64,000 bases of DNA from Aquanectria penicillioides (lineage: Eukaryota; Ascomycota; Sordariomycetes; Hypocreales; Nectriaceae), in contig PYIU01000005.1 of assembly GCA_003415625.1 (NCBI GenBank), positions 3,601,001-3,665,000 on the forward strand, given 5' to 3'. The translations under genes were made by a program, and so were the position numbers. Below are positions 1 to 10,579 of the stretch, in pieces (within the stretch, counting starts at the first letter, position 1; the number at the start of each line of letters is the position of its first letter). The notes beneath the pieces were generated by a model, which saw only the letters and a program-made list of their open reading frames with translations, was not told the DNA's origin and did no database searches.

Positions 1-2250
1 AATGGCAGGCCCGTCAGGACAAGGTTGAGGAGGAACTAAACGCTCTGAAGCCCCCCCTGGCATGCCAGGTTTTGGTGGTGAGAATGCCAACACTACGGTC
101 GACACCCAGCTCCTAGACGATGCTACTCAAATCGGCTCTCCCGAGAAGCCTAGGCCCATGACTGAGGAAGACAAGCTGGAGGCCATCAAGAAGGCTCAGG
201 AGGAGGCTGCTACCAGCGAGGCCATTGAAAAGCTTACGCTCACCAAAAGATATTACAACGAGGCTCTCAAATTTATCGACGTCCTTCATGACGCAACGGG
301 CACCATTTGCCAGCTCCTGGGATCAAGGAACAAGAGCGAGGTCATCGAGGCTATCGATTACTTTGAGGTTGGCGACGCCTACAATATCGAGCAGAACAAG
401 GACGGTATCCGACGTATGCTCCGTCTGATCTGGACCAAGGGCAACAGCGACGAGGGCAAGGGAGTGCAAACTCATCTTATTGAGTGCTACAAGCGACTCT
501 TCTTCGAGGCCCCCGACTCCTTCAGCCCCAACGATGCTGCAAACTACATTGCTCGAAACATGATCAGTTTGACATTTGGCGCAACCCCTGCCGAACTGAC
601 CTCCCTAGAGCAGTTGCTCGCAACTATGATGAAGGGAGGCATGATCCCCGAAGTCGTCATCAACAAATTGTGGCAAGTCTATGGCGTTCAGAAGCGGGAG
701 ATTTCTCGCACTCAGCGACGAGGCGCCATCATTATTTTGGGTATGCTGGCAACGGCAAATCCTGAGATTGTCGTCGGCGAAATGGAAACCATGCTTCGCA
801 CCGGTCTAGGTGCTCACGGTCGAAACGACTTGCAGTTGGCCAAGTACACATGCATTGCTCTCAGAAGGATCAACCCCACTGGCAGACAGGCCAAGGATTC
901 CACAGTCAAGTTCTCCCGCCTGCCCAATGACCATGCAGTCTCGGTCAGACTGGCAGCCATTACCGAAGTCCCTTCAGACAGCAAGGAGTGGTACGGTGTG
1001 GCAGAGCAGGCCATCAACGCCATCTATGCTGTTTCCAAGCACCCAGACACTCTATGCTCGGACATCATTCGTCGAAAGACGCGCCAAGTCTTTAGTCATC
1101 CCCAATCACGCCCCGGATCTCGTCCAGTCTCTCGGGATGACACCAAAGTGGCCCCAGATGCCGACCGAACTGTCACACAGGGTGAGAAGCCCAAGAAGCG
1201 GGATAACGCTATTGCTCTGTCTCAGCTCTTGTTCATCGTTGGACACGTAGCCATTAAGCAAATCGTCCACCTCGAGCTGTGTGAGCTTGACTTCAAGCGC
1301 AGAAAGCAGGAGAAGGAGAAGCTAGCACCTACCAAGTCAGACAAGGACAAGGAAGATGCTGACGAGCTAGACCTCATCGGCGGAACCACTGAGGATGACT
1401 TCACCGAGGCCATGGCCCACATCCGAGAAAGAGAACTCTTGTATGGACCCAACTCGTTACTGGCCGTGTTTGGTCCTCTGGTTTCTGAAATCTGCGCCAA
1501 CAACACTACGTATGCCGATAAAGGCCTTCAAGCTGCTGCAACCCTATGCCTGGCGAAGCTCATGTGCGTGTCGGCCGAGTACTGCGAAGCTAACCTGCCT
1601 CTGCTCATCACTATTATGGAGCGCTCCCCCGACGCCACTGTCCGATCCAACGCTGTCATTGCTTTGGGCGACATGGCTGTTTGCTTCAACCACTTGATTG
1701 ACGAAAACACGGACTTTTTGTACCGCCGTCTTGCTGATAACGATGTATCAGTGAAGCGAACATGCTTGATGACGCTAACGTTCCTGATCTTGGCTGGTCA
1801 GGTCAAGGTCAAGGGACAACTGGGCGAGATGGCTAAGTGCATGGAGGATGAGGACCGTCGCATTGCAGACCTGGCGAGAATGTTCTTCACCGAGCTCAGC
1901 ACCAAGGACAATGCCGTGTATAATCACTTTGTGGATATGTTCAGTCTGCTTAGTGCGGGCGGTAACATGAATGAAGAGAGCTTTCGCAGGGTTGTGCGGT
2001 TCCTCTTGGGCTTTGTGGAGAAGGTGGGTTCCCAAATGTTGCATCACTCGAAAAGGATTGCCGCTAACATGTTAAACAGGATAAACACGCCAGGCAGTTG
2101 GCCGAGAAGCTGGCCGCCCGACTCAGCCGATGCGAGACGGAGCGACAGTGGAATGATGTTGCCTTTGCTCTTGGTCTGCTACAGCACAAGAACGAGGAGA
2201 TTACGAAGCTGGTTTCAGAAGGATTCAAGATTGTCCAGGCGTCGGCTTGA
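1..2250 (+). CDS. CND1: Condensin complex subunit 1 (Cnd1/Ycs4/CAP-D2 family), 5' truncated, apparent frameshift
   Basis: HEAT-repeat regulatory subunit of the condensin complex, which compacts mitotic chromosomes together with SMC2/SMC4. The window cuts off the N-terminal part. Exons are 3-2023 and 2080-2250; the 56 nt intron 2024-2079 has donor GTGGGT and acceptor ACAG. Splicing restores a natural C-terminus ending KIVQASA, whereas reading through the intron gives about 60 unrelated residues. The Cnd1 domain is visible as a HEAT-like stretch around nt 1400-1980, with segments such as VRSNAVIALGDMAV and NDVSVKRTCLMTLTFLI. A charged KPKKRDNAIALSQLLF segment lies at about nt 1190. From nt 3 the frame reads WQARQDKVEEELNALKP, then shifts by one base at the C7 run (51-57) relative to the main frame that is open from nt 62. 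One more C would fuse the two frames. The family assignment is firm; whether the frame break is real is not known. Confidence 0.9.
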
Positions 2251-5005
2251 GATGGCAACAACAGTACATTCTTACACTTCTTACACAAAGATGGGTCGGC
2301 ATTGTGTATTTTACGGTCATCAAGGAAAGCGGCGGAGTTTGGATCGACTTTGGCATGATGACGGCATGAATGACGGCGGGAATGTAATGATGAGACATAT
2401 AGACGGGGTGATGAGAGTTGAGTTTTCGCGGTGCTAATACCAACTTGATTTGTGCGTTCTATGCCCTCATTGTTCAAAAAATATTTTGGTTCCGCTTTTG
2501 CCTAGTTTCTTCCCTGTCTTTGATTGCACGCCTTTGCATTGTGTTGAGGGCTCTGGCAAGGTTGTATGCTTTCTAAGTTGCTCAACTATTTGCGAAGCAT
2601 CACAAAACATATTTCCTCAGCGTTGCCACACGTAACTGAGCGAAAACTACAGTGACTCATCAAAACACAACTACAACCAACGAGACCAGTGACAGACTGC
2701 TCCTAGGCAGCTTACTTTGGCTAAGTTAGTTACAGGCCCCATCATCGGCCATTTCCATCTGGTTGTGCGTGAACAGTGGGATGCTCGCGCTTCTCTAGGG
2801 TAGATACAGATGGCGTGTTTACGCCACACAACTCCACCACTCCGCTGACAAGGTACCGTGACTGCCCCACAGCAAGCTCTCAAGCAAGCTACCCCTAGCA
2901 ATAGACTGATGAGGTCAGGTCACCAGACAGCTAGCTCGGTTGGTTGGAAGACTGGGGAAGGAGTTGGATGGAGAGGGAGACGGTTTTTTTTTTTTTAGTT
3001 AGCTGATGCGGGAGGGGATTGAACAACGATGCAAGCGATGTGACCTGCGCGAAGGTTGTCGCATGTAGATGTACCTAGGTAGTGGAGAGAGGAATGATGA
3101 GCGATGCGAAGGCGGAGGATGAGGAAAAGAAGGAAGTCAAAGAGATGCGCAGCTGCCATCTGTCGCCTGTCAGTTCTTGCTCTAGCTGCTGCTGCCCCAG
3201 TTCTCACTCATGCCGCTGTGACGGCTGCGGGAGGCGGGAAGCGGACAGGCTCCAGGCTCTGGGGCTCTGGGCAGTGGTGGCAGGCACGACTTCGGCTGGG
3301 GGTAGGTTGCTTAAACCAAAAAAAGTACAAAAAGGGCGGGTCCTCCCACCCTATTCTTGCGGCAGTTGCCAGCGGATCAAAGGACATACTGTGGCTCAGG
3401 TGGGCGAACGACAAGCAATGTACACGAGTACTTTGTAGGTATTGGTATCCGTACCTTCGCCCGTCCCTTCCGTGACCTGATCTTGGTCCGGATTTGTGCT
3501 TGCCGGCCCTGCCTTGTGTTCATTGATTGCGCCTCCCCGCCGCCCCTTGGCCCAGGGTACTTCCCACTACCTAACTCCTTGTATCTTGAGCGGAGTCGGA
3601 GCGGCCTGGCCTGGCCCAGCCTGACGAAAACACGGCCCTATTACAACATCTCTTTTTGCCTCCATTTGCCCCAATAGGCCTGTTCAGCAGATCACTGTAC
3701 GTACTTCCTTTGACTCGACCCCAGAACGGGCCTGTTGTACTAGCGAGGTACGCTCCATGTAGGAATCCCTCAGAGGCTCCTCTTTTCTTCCCCTGCTGCC
3801 ACCGACTCACATATATCCTAGACATACGCACCGTTTCTTGTCTCGTTGCTAGATCAAAAGCCATCCATCCACCCCGCCTTCTGTGCGACCTGTGCAAGAC
3901 CCCTCTTACCTGTTACATCCCATTGGCGGCACACTCGACGTTTATTTGCTGCTTGTTGTTTTTTATTGATCCTCCTTTTGCATCCCAATTATCCTTACCC
4001 TTACCTGATTGCTTTGTTTCCAATCAGTGTAAGCCCGACCACCCTTGCCTTCCCCTTTCCCGCCTTGTTATTGCTTGTTTGCTCCTTCTTTGGACGGAAA
4101 GAGACTGAGCAATTCAACCTCAAAGTGGCAAGGAACTCGACTTTGTCTGATCGTCTGCGACATAAGGTACCTACCTAGTCGTGTGAACGTGCCACTTGCC
4201 GCGCCACACCATTGCGGATTAACTTTACAGCGAATCTCCGAGTACCCGAGATAGCGCCATCCACGTGATCTCGACACAGCCTATTCCCCGTGGGTCCGTT
4301 TCCGGCAATAAGTGTGAAGGCGCGACAGACAGGAGCCACTTAAAGCTGAGCTTGCTGAGCTCGAGCCGTCTCTTTTGTGCCAAGTGCGTCACTCATCGAC
4401 TCTCTCCCGCGCGTGCGAGTGCGAGTGCGAGCGTGAGCGAGAGCCTTCACTCAACCACCACCGCCGTCCAAAGACGTCATCAGCCATAAGGGCAAGGTGA
4501 GCCCTTTGACGCGACATAGAATCTATCGCCACCGTATTTTTGTTTCCCTCGATCGTGCCCCGGCGGACTCGACCGAGGCTATACAGAAGGCCCCGACGAC
4601 GCTCCTCGGCTGGCTTTTCAGCGACAAGGCATCCGCGCTGCTGAATCGCCCTTCGTCTTTGCCCTTTACATCTGCATCCGCAGTCGCGCCATCTCCTGGC
4701 GAGGCCATGGGCTTGGCTGGAACTCCTGCGCCAACACGGATCAAACAGAGGGTACCTACCTCTCTAGGTACGTTGCTCCTCGCTATCTGGCTTTGGTGTA
4801 GCGACTTGCACCCGGCCTGCCAGACTCCTTTCCTTCGTGACAGCAACTCAATTGCCGTCTGGGTCCTGCAAATGACATTTGCGAACGCGTGCTGACTTGT
4901 CTCTTCTGCGGCTTTTAGAAATACACTTAATCGAAACACGATCCCTTTCCTCGCTGCATCGTTGACGACTTCCTTAGTCGGAGACGTTCACGTAACGTCT
5001 CAACC
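2251..5005. other. 2.75 kb gap between CND1 and FCP1
   Basis: I find no credible gene here. ORFs up to 150 codons exist but are low-complexity, overlap in several frames and have no recognisable motifs. The section from about 3.0 kb onward is C/T-rich, and copies of GTACCTACCT or its complement recur (around 3072, 4166 and 4751). A (GTGCGA)n-like run sits at about 4410-4435. The last 500 nt probably form the FCP1 leader (see the intron entry). Confidence 0.6.
4497..4918 (+). other. Probable 5'UTR intron of FCP1
   Basis: AAG|GTGAGC at 4497 is a consensus donor. GCTGAC at about 4891 matches the fungal branch-site consensus exactly, followed by a pyrimidine-rich stretch and TTTTAG at 4915-4918. 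Splicing would leave a leader running directly to CTCAACC-ATG at 5006. At 422 nt the intron is longer than the coding introns here, as is common for leader introns. No transcript evidence is available from sequence alone. Confidence 0.5.
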
Positions 5006-7324
5006 ATGCACGATAAGGTTGTGCCACTAGGCTCACGCCTACATTACCCTATTACTGTCACAAAACTGCTAAAGCGATCCGGCGACTCCGTCAAGAAGCA
5101 AGAGATCATCTTCGAGTACAAGTTTACCTGGAGGCGCAAGATCAATGAGGACACCTGGGACGACGAGACCACCTGGACTGAGTTCAACAGCCCTGTCGAT
5201 GGCGTTTTGAAAGAGTGGCGCATCAATGATGGCCAGGAAATCGCCAAGGACGCGCCTTGCATGCTTATCGAGGAGTCTTGTGGCCATGAGGTCCAGATCC
5301 AGGGCTTGTGCACTCTGTGCGGTGCCGACCTGACCGAGATTAACTGGGCCAGCGAGGAACGCGAGACGGACCGCGCCATGATCAACATGACGCATGACCA
5401 GACTGCTCTGATGGTCAGCGAGACCGTGGCTACCAAGGCTGAGCATGACACCCAGAAGCGACTCCTCCGTCAACGCAAGCTGAGCCTCGTCGTCGATCTG
5501 GACCAGACTATCATCCATGCCTGCATCGAACCTACCATCGGCGAGTGGCAGGGCGACCCTACCAATCCTAATCACGAGGCCGTCAAAGACGTCAAGAGCT
5601 TCCAGCTCAATGATGACGGCCCGCGAGGGCTGGCCAATGGCTGCACCTACTACATCAAACTTCGCCCCGGACTCGCCGAGTTCCTTGAGGAAGTGTCCAA
5701 CATGTACGAACTACACGTATACACCATGGGAACTCGTGCATATGCCCTTAACATTGCCCGTATCGTCGATCCCGACAAGAAGCTGTTTGGCAACCGAGTC
5801 ATCAGCCGTGACGAGAACGGCAGCATCACGTCCAAAAGTCTTCAGCGTTTGTTCCCTGTCAGCACTGACATGGTTGTCATTATTGATGACCGAGCCGACG
5901 TATGGCCTCTGAACCGTCCGAACCTGATCAAGGTCGTGCCGTACGACTTTTTCAAAGGCATCGGTGATATCAACTCGAGTTTTCTGCCCAAGCGTACCGA
6001 CATCCTGCCGGCTCCTCCCAAACCAACGCCTATCGCCGCCAAGGGATCTAGCCCCAAGGCCTCTCCGCTCGATGAGTTGGTGCGAATGAGTGGTGGAGAC
6101 GATGCAAACAACTTGAAGATCCAGGCAGAGGAACAAGAGAAGACATTGGAGAAGCAGCTTACCGATCGACCTCTGTTACATATGCAGGAGGAGTTGGATA
6201 AGGAGGATGGAGAGACCCAGGATCCCCAGAATGGTGACTCTGCTCACGGACATCACCGACACCTCTTGGTTGATGATGACGAAGAGCTCATTGCTCTTCA
6301 AGATCACCTCACGGACCTTCATACCGCTTTCTATGAGACCTATGATAAGAGACGGGCAGATCGAAGGCGGTCGGAACAATCACATCCTCCCAGCCACAGC
6401 AACTCCCGGCGTAGACCTTCCGTGGATGACGGTGTTGATCTGTCTATGGTTCCAGATGTGGGCGATATCCTTGATGAAATCAAGTCTAATGTCTTGTCTG
6501 GCCTTGTTATCGTATTATCGGGTCTTGTGCCCTTGGGAGTCAGGGTTGAAGAATCCGAGATTGGCATGCAGGCGCAGAGCTTTGGTGCTCAGGTGCTGGA
6601 TAGTGTCTCTAAGCGGGTGACGCATCTCGTGGTTGCCTCATCGCGACCCCGAACCAAGAAGGTCCAGCAGGCGGCAAAGATCTCCAGTATCAAGATTGTC
6701 AACCAGAATTGGCTCACCGACTGCTTAAGTCAATGGCGACGGTTAGATGAGCGACCTTATTACCTAGATATTCTTGATGCGGACCGGGAGAGAACCGACG
6801 ACACCACTGAGGTTGCTTCTGAGGATGACGAGGAGGATGAGGCAGAAGCGAAGGACCTCAAGGACTTTGATTGGGATACGGCCGACAAGGACTTGCAGGA
6901 ACTCCTAGGTCTCGACGATGACGACGATGACTCGGAGAGTGGATTCGACAGTGCCTCGAACTCGGACACGGAGGGCAACGAGACAGATAGCACCCAAAAG
7001 CAGGGCACCAAACGAAAGTCTCGTGCCGATGCCGACGATTCGGATGATGACGGCACGTCCAGCCTCGCCGGAGAGAGCGTCCTGGCCAAGAAACAACGGG
7101 TGGCAAGGAGCCGAGGCGCGTCGACGCTCCGATCGGTTCGAACGCCCAACGGCGACGATGCCGACGAGGAGGGTGCGAGTCTCCCTACACCAGGCCCAAC
7201 GGGAGATGAAGGTACAGAAGGCGACGATGGATCGCGTGTGGTCAACGAGAACCAGGACGATGACTTCGATGAAGATGATCTGGAGCGAGAACTACTTGCG
7301 GAGCTGGAGGCGGCTGGAGACTGA
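5006..7324 (+). CDS. FCP1: RNA polymerase II CTD phosphatase Fcp1
   Basis: Single-exon 772-residue protein. It removes Ser phosphates from the C-terminal domain of Rpb1 so that Pol II can be recycled; it acts in the nucleus. In order: an N-terminal lipoyl-like segment (about 55-90, SPVDGVLKEWRINDG), a Cys pair region CGHEV...CTLCGADL (about 92-108), and the FCPH catalytic domain with the DLDQT acyl-phosphatase motif at residues 164-168 and the partner acids in VIIDDRADVW. Next come a BRCT domain at about 495-585 with the WLTDCL core, then a long acidic Asp/Glu/Ser tail ending DEDDLERELLAELEAAGD, the usual TFIIF-binding type of end. Length is normal for the family. The start is the first ATG after the leader and has a CAACC-ATG context. 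Confidence 0.95.
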   Translation: MHDKVVPLGSRLHYPITVTKLLKRSGDSVKKQEIIFEYKFTWRRKINEDTWDDETTWTEFNSPVDGVLKEWRINDGQEIAKDAPCMLIEESCGHEVQIQGLCTLCGADLTEINWASEERETDRAMINMTHDQTALMVSETVATKAEHDTQKRLLRQRKLSLVVDLDQTIIHACIEPTIGEWQGDPTNPNHEAVKDVKSFQLNDDGPRGLANGCTYYIKLRPGLAEFLEEVSNMYELHVYTMGTRAYALNIARIVDPDKKLFGNRVISRDENGSITSKSLQRLFPVSTDMVVIIDDRADVWPLNRPNLIKVVPYDFFKGIGDINSSFLPKRTDILPAPPKPTPIAAKGSSPKASPLDELVRMSGGDDANNLKIQAEEQEKTLEKQLTDRPLLHMQEELDKEDGETQDPQNGDSAHGHHRHLLVDDDEELIALQDHLTDLHTAFYETYDKRRADRRRSEQSHPPSHSNSRRRPSVDDGVDLSMVPDVGDILDEIKSNVLSGLVIVLSGLVPLGVRVEESEIGMQAQSFGAQVLDSVSKRVTHLVVASSRPRTKKVQQAAKISSIKIVNQNWLTDCLSQWRRLDERPYYLDILDADRERTDDTTEVASEDDEEDEAEAKDLKDFDWDTADKDLQELLGLDDDDDDSESGFDSASNSDTEGNETDSTQKQGTKRKSRADADDSDDDGTSSLAGESVLAKKQRVARSRGASTLRSVRTPNGDDADEEGASLPTPGPTGDEGTEGDDGSRVVNENQDDDFDEDDLERELLAELEAAGD

Positions 7325-8221
7325 TCTGGGGGTAACATAGATATTGAAGGAGTGAAGGTGTCTAGACCGAGTTGTGCATAAGGAAACAGGTTGGGAGTTT
7401 TTGTGTATGTCAATGTAGTATACCCCGTTTCGGAAGGATGGGAAATTAAATAAGCTGTGCATCTTGCGCTACGTTTCGACATTGCCCTGTACATTGCAAC
7501 GAGGAGGGAGGCGAGGCGATGGGATGTGTGTTGGGTTGTCATAGAGTATGATGGAACTCGGGTGTATTGTTAGAGTAAGGGTAGACTAGGCATATACGGA
7601 GTTTGGTAGACAATCATGGCTAGCGAAGCACCATGTCGGAGTTTGCGTCATGGTTGCGACGTTTATTAACTCCGGGCACAAGGCTTAGAATTCATCCATT
7701 AGATCTCAGTGCTTGATAATCATGTTCTATCTTGGGGTTCTGTGAAGTCAATCTGGCAAAGCCGGTCAAATCGCACCGATTAAAAGTGGACCGATGCAGG
7801 GATTGTTAACTATCCCGTGCTAACAATGATGCACGTTGGATACACACAACAGGGATAGTTAAAGATAGCACGATATCCCGCCATCGATCGGCCTGATTCC
7901 TCTCCGGATTCATCCCAATTCGATTCAATAGTCTACGCACAAGTGGCATGTGTCTTTGGAACGGAGTAGGATTAAGGCCCAATACTGGGCCGACTCGAGG
8001 GCTCAGGCGCGTGAAGATGGAGATTGGAATTGCTATATATGGGGAGTGTCGTCCTCGCACAGCGGCGGTCCTGTGTCTTTGGACAACCTCCACAGGCGAA
8101 CATTCCTCACCGGTGGTTTGAACCTGGGAGTTTAAGAGATTTTTTTTTTTTTTTTTTGCTCTGAGGCACACTCACCGTATACCATACTTGCGGACTTCCT
8201 TCGCACAAGCGCAACGACATC
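7325..8221. other. FCP1 / short-chain dehydrogenase intergenic region
   Basis: 3' flank of FCP1 and upstream region of the next gene. It has no coding ORF that I trust. It holds a CCTGTG/CACAGG inverted repeat (8070-8096), a GGTTTGAACC box (8115-8124) and an 18-nt T run (8140-8157), which lies 65 nt before the next start codon. Confidence 0.6.
8140..8157. repeat. T18 homopolymer in promoter
   Basis: Eighteen consecutive T residues directly upstream of the short-chain dehydrogenase gene. Poly(dA:dT) tracts commonly exclude nucleosomes in fungal promoters, so this may simply be a promoter element. Confidence 0.8.
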
Positions 8222-9249
8222 ATGACTTCGTATGGCGGTTTCAACTCGGAGACGGACATGCCCGACCTCTTCGGGAAAGTCATTCTCGTCACCGGTGGTG
8301 CGTATTATTAGATCCACTTCCACTTACACCATGTTCGGATTTGCGCTTCTGCATTTCTCTATTTATGTAGCCAACTGACGTTTCGTCTTCATCTGTAGGA
8401 ACTCGCGGTGTCGGCAAGACAGCCCTCCTCCACCTCGCGGCCAAGAAGCCGGCCGAGATATACTTCACCGGCCGCAACAAGCCGGCGGCGGAGGCGGTGC
8501 TCTCAGCGCTCCCCTCGGGCGTCAAGGGCACGTTTCTCGAGTGCGACCTGACGTCCCTCGAGAGCATCCGGCTCGCGGCGGACAAGTTCGCGTCGGACCG
8601 GCTCGACGTCTTCATCGCCAACGCCGGCATCATGGCCGTCGACCCGGCGCTGACCAAGGACGGGTACGAGATCCAGTTCGGCACAAACTACGTGGGCAAC
8701 GCCGCGCTCTTGTTCCGCCTGCTGCCGGTGATGCGGCGCACGCTCGAGCTGCCCGGCGCCGACGTGCGCTTCGTCTCGCTCACGTCGCTGGGCTACCGCG
8801 GCCACACGAGCGAGGGCATCCAGTTCGCGACGCTGCGCACCACGCAGACGGACCTGCCGTTCGGCACGTGGGGCCGCTACGCGCAGAGCAAGCTGGGCAA
8901 CATCCTGCTGGCGCAGGAGTTGGCCCGGCGGGAGCCGCGCATCGCGAGCCTGGCGATCCACCCGGGCGTGGTGCAGACGGAGCTGGTGACGGAGCTGACG
9001 TTTTGGAAGAAGATGTTGGTCTACGTGACGAACCCCATGGGCCTGATGACGCCCGAGCAGGGCGGCCTGAACACGGCCTGGGCGGCGGCCGGCCGGGACG
9101 TCCGCGAGAAGCTCGAGGCTGGCAAGGGCAAGGTGGCGCTGTTTCTGCCCGTCGGCAAGCCGGACAAGGGCGACGCGGCTTGTCTGGACGAGAAGCTGGC
9201 CAAGGAGTTGTGGGAGTGGACGGAGAGGGAGATTGGCATCAAGCCTTGA
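8222..9249 (+). CDS. Short-chain dehydrogenase/reductase (SDR family)
   Basis: NAD(P)-dependent oxidoreductase; the substrate cannot be told from sequence. Exons are 8222-8297 and 8399-9249, with intron 8298-8398 (GTGCGT donor, AACTGAC branch, CTGTAG acceptor). The protein is 308 residues. Splicing joins the two halves of the Rossmann nucleotide motif, giving VTGGTRGVGKTAL near residue 25, which is strong support for the start and the intron. Also visible are the NAG motif (IANAGIMA), the catalytic YAQSK (YxxxK) and PG after the active site (IHPGVVQTE). It resembles the WW-oxidoreductase/retinol-dehydrogenase-like fungal SDRs. The coding sequence is strikingly GC-rich at third positions compared with neighbours, which also produces long meaningless antisense ORFs. 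Confidence 0.9.
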
Positions 9250-9631
9250 AACTGGACGAGCTGGTGACGACGAAAGCCGTGTTTGTGTGTGGAGTATAAA
9301 GAATATAGATTTCATAATGTTTCATGGCCGAATTGGCCATTGATAGGCAGATAGTGCCGGAGTTGTCACGATAGCCTGCGTTTGTCAAGTCAATGTTGCT
9401 GCTTATATCAGTTCTCCTTCATTTTCAATCTCTTCATCTCTCTGGGCAATGGCATTAGTAATAGCACATCTACCAAAAAAAAAAAGTGAAGCCAAAAAAT
9501 TGTTATCAGTTGGTGTTATAATGCCTTTCTCTTCTTCCTCTTGGGTTACTCTGGAGTCCTTTGGCATAACTACCAGGTTCAAATACATATATACACAACA
9601 CGCGCAAACACAAAGGAGAGGAAAGCCCTCT
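9250..9631. other. Convergent 3' flanks
   Basis: The SDR gene (plus) and the GRIM-19 gene (minus) end tail to tail here. There is an A-rich stretch around 9472-9484. I see no gene. Confidence 0.6.
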
Positions 9632-10579
9632 TTAATCCTGTCTTATTCTCCTCGGCATTGGCGCCTCTCGCCCCCAGCATCGCACATTTTTGCTTTGTTT
9701 AGTTGGTCGTGGGGGAGGAGTGACGGCAAAAGTGGGTTTCACGAAGCTGTGGTTAGGGGAGAAGTCAGCACACAACCATCCACAGACGAAAAACACTACA
9801 GAGATAATGATGGGAGGGACTAACCGGTCAGAGTTGTAGACCTTGGTGTTCTCGCCAAGCAGCTCCTTCTCGCGCTTCTGGTCAGCCAGGTATCGGCGGA
9901 CCTGGTCACGGTCCTCCTCGGCCTGGAGTAGAGGGATCAGGTTGATACGGGCCCACATCTTCTCACGGGCGAGCTCGCTGTAGGTGGGTGGTTAGCAATG
10001 GGTTCTGAGAGGATGCAGCTGTGATATGGTGCAGTAGCGTAGGCTGCGGTGATCCCAGGCTTCGTCATGTCATGCCGTAATGCCTGGGAACCCGGGTATG
10101 ACGCGGAGTGCGAAGCGTATCGGAACAAGGGAATGGAGGTGCACGTACTTGGCCTCTCGCATGCCAACGATGAGCTTGTACCATCCGAAGCTCATGACGG
10201 CGCCCATTCCGAGCAGTAACACACCGGGGCGGAAGCCTCTGGCGGGAAGGTTGCGCTGTTGGACCTGTTAGTCATGGTAATTTTCTGGTGTCGATTCGCA
10301 GCCAATTGTCCGGGGCTTCCTCCATCGAGATCCATCGCCTAGCACTGGTGCCATCTTCCTCCTCTTTCCGGTCTTTTTTTTTCTTGCTGTCCCTCATCCC
10401 TCATCTTGCCGACCAGGCTCCGTCGAGACTCCTTCAGACCGAGGCGTATCCTCCCCCATTGACAAATCTCCTCCTCTGCAACAAGGAAAAAAGAGATCCC
10501 TTCAGGCTGCTGCTCTCCAAAAACGCACCTTGTACTGGACGGGCTCGTACCCGCCCCGAGGGGGCATATCTTGAGGCAT
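9632..10579 (-). CDS. NADH:ubiquinone oxidoreductase subunit GRIM-19/NDUFA13 (B16.6)
   Basis: Accessory subunit of mitochondrial complex I, inner membrane. Four exons on the minus strand: 10579-10529, 10255-10149, 9977-9825 and 9746-9632, giving 141 residues. The start MPQDMPP...YEPVQYK and exon 2 (NLPARGFRPGVLLLGMG) match the family's N-terminus and its single membrane span (about 28-48). Exon 3 carries the hallmark ELAREKMWARI...LLQAEEDRD. The last intron (9824-9747) is 78 nt, a multiple of three, so unspliced reading stays open. After DRFVKPTFAVTP the tail is about 25 residues longer than I expect and looks unstructured. One extra C in the C5 run (G5 at 9711-9715 on plus) would end the protein as VTPPPTTN. 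The family call is firm; the last 25 residues are doubtful. Confidence 0.88.

Noticed and set aside
6760..7542. 260-codon Ser-rich minus-strand ORF
   Set aside because: Complement of the acidic Asp/Glu tail of FCP1; such tails regularly give Ser/Arg-rich antisense ORFs.
8108..8130. Resemblance of TTGAACCTGGGAG to human Alu sequence
   Set aside because: Only about 13 bases match, there is no further Alu sequence around, and everything else is clearly fungal, so it is chance.
8503..9315. 270-codon ORF on the minus strand (and 252 codons in another plus frame)
   Set aside because: Antisense and shifted-frame shadows of the GC-rich SDR gene, whose catalytic motifs decide the frame. The alternative proteins are low-complexity Arg/Ala/Leu.
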